Below are positions 57,645 through 64,000 of a stretch of 64,000 bases of DNA, piece after piece. The position numbers and the translations under genes were made by a program. Source of the DNA: Nageia nagi (taxonomy: Eukaryota > Pinophyta); contig JBITNC010000001.1 of NCBI GenBank assembly GCA_050084985.1, positions 28,706,001 to 28,770,000 of the forward strand, given 5' to 3'. Position 1 is the first letter of the stretch; each line of letters starts with the position of its first letter. The notes under the pieces are model-generated. The model searched no databases and had not been told where the DNA came from. It saw only the letters and a program-made list of their open reading frames with translations.

Positions 57645-57717
57645 ATGTGATTTGTAAATCTCAAAAGCCAAGCTATTCATGAGATCAACAAATACAAATA
57701 TAACATAATGTAATATG

Positions 57718-59067
57718 AAATTTTTTTGGAATGCATCTTGAATCTTGATCAAAGAAGGAAGAAATTGATCTTTGGTTTTCTAACCAGTATGCATAGGGCC
57801 AATTTGTAGGTGAAAATCGGTATGGTATAGGTTGATCAATTAGTCAATAAATCTATCAGGTTGAGGTATGACAAAGTAGTATAGAAGCTAACTAGATTTG
57901 ATGGAGCTATTCAGTTTATCATAAATGGTCTAATACTAGTTGTTTATGACTCTAGAGATGTGAAATTCTATTTTGAGCTAGAAAATTCACTCTTGATTTG
58001 TTTCAATTTTGGGATTGAACTTGCCCAATTTATGGTGGATTTATGCATCGATTTTTAACTTTAGTCTAGACTAAAAATAAGATTATAACTATAGATTATA
58101 AATCTAATTAGTTTCATTGATTTGATATGATGAATTGTAGTGACAAATGAGAAACTTAGTTTTGTAAGAGAGATTTCCTTGGTGAGCTAAAGAAAAAGGT
58201 ACAATAGTAGGTTGTTGGTTGTAATCTCTTGGTTTGTGGAGTTGATTATAATAAGGATTGAAAGCTTCTCCATAGATGTAGCCTACATTTGGGTGAACCA
58301 TGTTATATTTATCTCAAATTTCTTTTGTGATTATTTTAATCATTATTTTGGTGTTTGTTTTCAAAATAAGAAAACCATAATTGCTTGACTTATTATTTTA
58401 TAAGTGAATTATAACAAGTGCTATCAAATCCACTAGACCAAAAAAGGCCTATGGTGGTGGCTTAAAACCCCATAAAACATATTAAGTAGCGGTAATGTGA
58501 TTTCCATCATTAAGGATGTCACTAAAAGTCTCAACTCTATGGTGGTAGGTAGAAGCTACTAACATAAAATTAAATTTTTGGTCTCCTAAGCTCCTTAAAC
58601 CATCCTCTAGGTATTTAAGGTGATGGTATGTACCCACCAACTTATACTTTAAGCGAAAAAGAATTACTCACCACCTTATAATTTACAAGGGCAGGTTACC
58701 CCACTACCAATTCATTATTATTTTAAATAAATAGTTGTATTCCTGAAGCATATGGAAGAATACTTCCATATTATCCCATTCTCAGTTACCTAAGGTTCAA
58801 CATGAAACTCAATCATAGTGTTGGCTATGGGCTCCTAAAGGATAGCCCATTGGAATTGATTAGTCACCATTTAGTGCTTATTCATCGTAGTCTAAGGACT
58901 AGTGATACCCAAAGTAATGCCTAATCACATGTTAATAATGACCTAGTCCATGGATATGAAATGATCTTGAATGCACTATATGAAATGATATAAATGCACT
59001 AACATATGATATAAAGTGATCCAATAAGTTCAAGTACAAATATAAGTAAAAGGTTATTTTACCAAGT
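57718..59067. other. Unassigned repeat-derived stretch
   Basis: No domain was identified. A minus-strand frame at 58,301-58,104 is Tyr/Gln/Asn/Pro-rich without motif. From 58,950 to 59,030, short ATGATATGAAATGAT-type words begin; they return after the next array. Confidence 0.35.
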
Positions 59068-59700
59068 GGTAAGTTGGAAAAAACATGCTTGTAATACTTA
59101 GCCAAACATAGGAAAAATATGTGGTTTCCAAGTGTTGAATATTATTTTGAAACTAGAGACCATATTTGAATCATTTGAGCATAATTGAAATTTTAGAGCA
59201 TAATCTTCATATCTAAACATAGGGTCCAAAATTTGATGTGACCAAAAGTGATAACTTGGCCTCATCCACCCTATGTTATGAAATGATTCAACTATACCAG
59301 TCCATAGGTGGTAAGTTGGAAAAAGAAGCTTGTAATACTTACCTAAACACAAAAAAAATATTATTCCCAAGTGTTGCATCTTATGTTGAAATTGTAAATC
59401 ATATTTAAATCATTTGAGCATAATTGAAACTATAGAGCATAATCTTCATGTCCAAAAATAGGGCCCACAAGCTTATGTGATCAAAAGTTATAATTTGGCA
59501 TCATCCACCCTATGTTATGAAATGATGCAACTACACCAGTACAAAAATGGTAAGTTGATAAAAAATATGCTTTTAATACTTAGTCAAACATAGAAAAAAT
59601 ATGTAGTTCCTAAGTGTTGCATCTTGTATTGAAACTATAGACCATATTTGAATCATTTGAGCATAATTAAAATTGTAGAATGTAATATATATTCTGAAAT
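59068..59700. repeat. Tandem array, about 240-bp unit, 2.6 copies
   Basis: Units start with GGTAAGTTGG at 59,068, 59,310 and 59,549 (spacings 242 and 239). Shared blocks: GCTTGTAATACTTA, CCAAGTGTTG, CATTTGAGCATAATTGAAA, and CATCCACCCTATGTTATGAA. The flanks on both sides (58,950-59,030 and 59,720-59,960) hold short repeats of CATATGATATGAAATGAT. Confidence 0.92.
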
Positions 59701-60179
59701 GATGCACCTATATCATATGTTATGAAATGATTTAATTGTACCATATGATATGAAATGATATAAATACACTACATGCTATGAAAAAAATGATATGATATTA
59801 TCTAAATCTATTTGAAACCTCATGAAATAATAACAACATCAAATTTGCTATTTGAAACCTCCAACAAATTCAAACCTCCCACTAAAATATCTAAATAGAC
59901 CATGTGATATGAAATAATTCAAATAAACATATAAAATGATCTAAGTAAACCATATGGTATAAAATTAACTCTTAAATTTATGATGTAATTATATTGTAAA
60001 AATAAAAAAAAGGCAATAAATAGTATCATTACCAATAGCCAATGCATTTAAGCATGTTACAAAATATGGATATATATTTTTAGTATTTAAATATATAACA
60101 TTATTAGGATTCCAATTAAGCTATAAGATCATGCTTATATATATATGTACCCTTAACATACCCATGACCTTATTGAATA

Positions 60180-62940
60180 TTTCCATCATTTACATTATCA
60201 TCTTGCATAATTTCAAGTTCAACGAAATTTGTTGCTCTAAAGAAATTGACATAATATACCTCGTATGTTTTAATGTCTCTTATCCCTATTGGATGTGATA
60301 TGAGAGCCACATATAAATTGTATTATTCTAAATTTTGTATATAAAATAATTATTTGGCTTGCAACACTAGAATAAATGGGTTATCTTCTCATCTGTCCTC
60401 ACTTTGTAATCGACTCATGCTAACCATTATGAAGTCTATTTCATCATTTTTACATCCACTCTTCTTATCAAGAACATTCACCTAGTCACATTTGAACAAG
60501 GTGTGTTGAAATTGATAGTAATTCAACATAATTATTTCCCTAATAATACCATAATATGTAATTATTTCAAGCACCATGTTTATGTATTTTGTCCTTCATT
60601 TGCACCTAACAATTGCATCGATATGCACATCATTATTTTGAGTTCTTTTTTCATCTATATATTTGGTATTAAATACATAATTTTTGATCAAATAGCCTAA
60701 AAATTTGGTGGCAATTTGATTTGAACCACGTGCCAACCATTCTATCATGTCAAAGTCATCACCATTATGGTGATTTTCATCTCTTTGAAACCAAAGCAAA
60801 GAATAATAGTTAGAATATGAATGTAGAACATTGCATGATGATCATTATTGATCTCATCGCCAAGGGATGAATTTTTGAATATGATTTTTTTATAACCATG
60901 TTTCATCTCTCATTGAATGAGGGTTGGATTCCTTGATACTCATCCTATGTTTCCTGATTTGGCCCAAATTTTATCAATTACAATTGGATCTAAATAATAT
61001 TCAACTATAAAATAACAACAAATAGACACTTACTCTACCCAATACTAAACTTCATCCATGTTAAGGAGAATGTATTGATGAACTTACTCATGAGAAATGG
61101 GGTCTAAACTAAAGAATTCTCTAGTGGACCTTGGTGTTGCATGGACTATAGTCTCTTCTTTTTCTTCATTCCCTACCTCCTTACAACTAATTACTTCTAA
61201 ACATTTCATGCAGTCTGTATAGAATGAAATAGATTGCTCAATGATATATCATTATAATATAACCTTAGAGCCTATCTTAGTTATTTACATAGCCCTTATA
61301 AAACTTCATAATTTTGAGAAAGAAAATATACATTTTCATTTCGATGAGATACTATACAAAATTTAGAAAAATGATGGTTTATGAAATTGATATACCTCTC
61401 AAAAGGATACATCCATCAATATTGCATAGGTCCACATACAAGTACCTCCTGCACCAAATAAACTATTAAGTACACTGTGATATCAAAAAATGAAGGGAAG
61501 AAGTAATTTTCAAGCAAACATAATATCGCCACAACCTCTTCTTGTAATTTCTCCATTTTCACAGGATCCACCACTTTTGCGTATAGATCTTTATAGAACA
61601 TGCACAACTTACAAATGGTTTTTCATACAAGCTTTTCAAGCATATATCATACTGATATAGTAAGAAGGTAATTCAAGAAAACATGGTAATTGTGTGATTT
61701 TAGATCGATGATATTAGATTCTTTCATAGATACATGTTTTCTCATATTTGAACTAGAACCATAAGGTAATTTCAAATTGTAAAATATTTGATAGATACTT
61801 TATTTCTCATTTTTTGATAGATTACGGGGTACTACTATAAGATATGTCTTACTTTCATCAATTAATGGCCATAATAGTTTCCTAATCTTCATATTTAATA
61901 AATCCTTTTGAAAGTTTCTACCATCCTTTAACACTCCTTAAATATTTAGCAATGTCCCTAATAGGCTTTTGCAAACATTGTTCTATACATGCATCATATC
62001 TAAGTTGTGGAAAAGTAGAATATGCTATTCATAAATAGAAATATCAAGCTAAAATTAATCAATATTTGAGATATTAAAATAAATATAGAACTAAAATTGC
62101 ATGTCATACTTCCCAATACAACAGATTGAAGAGTATAGATTTTTCCTTCCATCCTACTATAGGAGACATGTTATGATCATCCTTCTTGCTTTCCCTTTTT
62201 GTGATTCCCTCTTTCCCCAATTTGGTAGGATTCTTTGTATTTTTTATAGGATTTAATTTATAGTTAAATATTTTGGTGGTTTACATTGCTCTTCTTGGCC
62301 ATCAAAATGTGTTTTTTGATGACAAAATGGATGATCTTGAGGAAGGAATATCTTATGGTCCAAGTAAATGGTATTTTTAGTGCATTTGAGATATCATGAA
62401 CAAGTGTTTTCATTGCATACTACACATCCTATGGATACCTTTATCATATATATTGACATGTTTTCATAAGAAGGAAAATCATGAATGACCCACATCAATA
62501 TTGTTCTCATATTGAATGTAGTATCATGAAATGCATCATAAGTTTATACTCCTTCAGTCCATAGTTTGTGTAGGTACTCAAACAACAACTATAAAAAATA
62601 TAAATATATTTGCTTGCTTGATTGGGTCTAGGTATTAACAAGATGAGAATTGAATAATTTCTCTTCATTGACATCCATAATGGAAGGTTGTACATGACCA
62701 ATACAATAGGTTAACAACTATAACCATAACTAAAATCAACAAAAGGGTTGAACCTATCAATTTCAATTTCCAATTGTACATTATGTGGATCATAAAACAA
62801 ATATGACCACTTAGAATCTATCATTTTCCATGTTGGAGATTCAATTGGATATTGCATATTAGTGTTTGAACTCTTGTGATAGGAATGCCACCTCATATTC
62901 TCTACAACCATTTCAAAGATACAAGAAGAAAGCAACTCAT
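60180..62940 (-). pseudogene. CACTA (En/Spm) transposase TNP2-like pseudogene
   Basis: On the minus strand, the transposase domain opens near 62,935. It contains MRWHSYHKSSN, WKMIDSKW, DPHNVQLEIEIDRFNPF, and then VMYNLPLWMSMKRNYSILIL with LLIPRPNQASKYIYI (62,701-62,560). A DUF4218-type region follows at 61,607-61,380: VKMEKLQEEVVAILCLLENY, PPSFF-like FFPSFFDITVYLIVYLV, then WMYPFERY. A DUF4216-type region comes next (60,799-60,300): YVFNTKYIDEKRTQNNDVHI, PFILVLQAKQLFYI. Domain order is that of plant CACTA transposases. Stops and frameshifts are numerous. Terminal CACTA inverted repeats were not found. Confidence 0.88.
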
Positions 62941-62949
62941 TTCAACCAC

Positions 62950-63689
62950 ATCTAAAATTGTCAAAATAAAAAAATACAACAAAGCTAATGGTATAAATAA
63001 AAATGTTTACTTGTACATTCTCTGCAATCTCAATGTAATGGTAAGATACCTCAACACCTTCATAGGAATCTTAATTTATTGTTCAATTTTTGAATGGGGG
63101 TCAATTTTTCAATGACAAGCACTATATTTTTGGCAAGCTTGAATATTTTCATAATCTTTCTATATAAAATACAGTTATTTTTTCATGCATGTATCATTAC
63201 ATAATATAATCCCAATGGTTTTAGCATTTTCTTCGCCACATATGGGGCCTCTAGAATTGCATTGTTGATTAGTAGCATATATTTTAGAACCAAGTTCTTG
63301 AACAGTATATGAGCAATTCATATTGAACATTATAATAATATCATATTTTACACATTCTATATTTGGACACTCATCCATGGCAGTGCATGCATCTAATGTA
63401 TATTCAACAGTAGATGTTTTTCTCCATGCATGAAAAAAATCATTATATGTCTTGTCCATTTTATGGATAAATAAGGGGTTACGAACATTCTCAAACTAAG
63501 AGTTTTCATATTTTATCAAACTGACATGGAAATATAATTATTTTAATATTCCTTAAATTCTTTCTTGCAAAATTAATGAATTCCTCAACCCATAGTTCTT
63601 GCTATTTCTATGTGCTTGTAGCCAATCTTTTTCCATGATGTTTGATAAAAACTCTCCTTATACCTAGCCACATCATAGATAATGTGCAA
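62950..63689. other. Unassigned flank of the CACTA pseudogene
   Basis: The minus-strand frame 63,459-63,175 (94 codons, Cys-rich) sits where a CACTA N-terminal domain could lie, but I could not match its cysteine pattern. Nothing else is seen. Confidence 0.35.
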
Positions 63690-64000
63690 TTTAACTTTGA
63701 TGCATGACCTAATAGATATGTATGCAAAATGTATAAGAATAGACAAGACCCTATTGCATTATTCCTAGGATGAATCAGTATACATGCATTGTTGACCTTA
63801 GCAATGCAGGTTATGTAGACACAATTGCATGGAATACAATAATAGGATATGCACAAAATGGATTGACCACCATGTGAGATATAGAATAAGGTATAGAAAT
63901 ACCTCATAGAGTAGTTAAAAATGGTTTTGCATCAAATGTTATGGTTATGAATTCCTTGATTATCATGTATGCAAAATATTGAAGACTTAAGAATTCATTA
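63690..64000 (+). pseudogene. Pentatricopeptide repeat (PPR) protein fragment, broken
   Basis: Readable plus-strand pieces are HDLIDMYAKCIRIDKTLLHY (63,703 onward), DTIAWNTIIGYAQNGL (63,820 onward) and KNGFASNVMVMNSLIIMYAK followed by RLKNSL (63,919-63,998). These are hallmark strings of plant PLS-type PPR repeats. Premature stops (for example TGA after YAQNGLTTM, TGA for Cys after YAKY) and frame changes show decay. The copy runs off the right edge, so its length is unknown. Confidence 0.78.

Larger units (their letters stand above)
54847..57717 (-). mobile_element. Gypsy-type element with gag-protease but no RT or integrase
   Basis: LTR-like edges recur at 54,847-54,912 and 57,646-57,717 (TAATCTGCAAATCTC versus TGATTTGTAAATCTC, then AGCTATT.ATGAGATCA). 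Reading on the minus strand, TGGTATCAAAGT next to 57,646 is an iMet-type PBS. Gag and protease remnants follow (57,500-55,840), and then comes LTR-like sequence (about 55,640-54,847). RT, RNase H and integrase are absent. The right LTR is cut short after about 70 bp at 57,717. Confidence 0.6.

Noticed and set aside
59068-59700. Possible CRISPR-like array
   Set aside because: Unit length is 240 bp with no short repeat and spacer pattern. In a plant nuclear context this is a tandem repeat.
63175-63459. N-terminal domain of the CACTA transposase
   Set aside because: The location fits, but the cysteine spacing could not be matched to the family, so it is left unassigned.

Overview
This is nuclear DNA of a seed plant. 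It is AT-rich, poor in genes and packed with old, mutated LTR retrotransposons, LINEs and a CACTA transposon. It holds one clearly intact, intron-containing gene. The low gene density, large decayed elements and LTR pairs differing by roughly 9-16% suggest a very large, slowly purged genome such as a gymnosperm (conifer). That lineage is my inference; the sequence contains no lineage-diagnostic marker that I could confirm.

Layout. 1-3,415: 5' part of a Ty1/copia element on the minus strand, leaving the window on the left and inserted into the integrase of a dead Ty3/gypsy element (minus, about 3,416-7,300). 7,304-7,923: an LTR-like block. 8,560-9,262: a 190-bp tandem array. 9,870-18,565: a complete but dead copia element of the same family as the first, plus strand, with exact LTR ends, primer-binding site (PBS), polypurine tract (PPT) and the 5-bp target-site duplication (TSD) GGAAC. 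19,490-21,130: a decayed plant-mobile-domain-like gene. 21,990-24,480: a gag-only gypsy remnant (minus). Its LTR (24,485-27,880) is split by a 2.8-kb non-autonomous LTR element (24,704-27,504, TSD TTAGG). About 30,980-31,510: another gypsy gag remnant (plus). 32,950-40,850: a LINE (minus) whose ORF1 is split by a 6.2-kb LTR element (33,999-40,184, TSD CCTCT). That element in turn carries a solo LTR (37,299-38,117) and a non-LTR insertion (38,338-39,536).

41,470-46,842 is the real gene: a patellin-like phosphoinositide-binding protein (acidic N-terminus, Sec14/CRAL-TRIO, GOLD). It has a GC- and CpG-rich promoter, a 1.5-kb 5'-UTR intron and four coding exons. Its reading frame appears to be shifted by one base near the N-terminus, in a run of four C.

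47-64 kb returns to decayed repeats: a 130-bp duplication, a LINE reverse-transcriptase fragment (plus, 54,090-54,680), gypsy gag/protease remnants (minus, 54,680-57,720), a 240-bp tandem array (59,068-59,700), a CACTA (En/Spm) transposase pseudogene (minus, 60,180-62,940) and a PPR-protein pseudogene fragment leaving the right edge (63,690-64,000).

I found no undescribed biological system with a demonstrable function. The most useful observations are the patellin frame break, the layered insertion history that can be read from exact TSDs, and two compact LTR elements without recognisable gag-pol, one of which carries unrecognised acidic ORF fragments. No tRNA, rRNA or CRISPR was seen.
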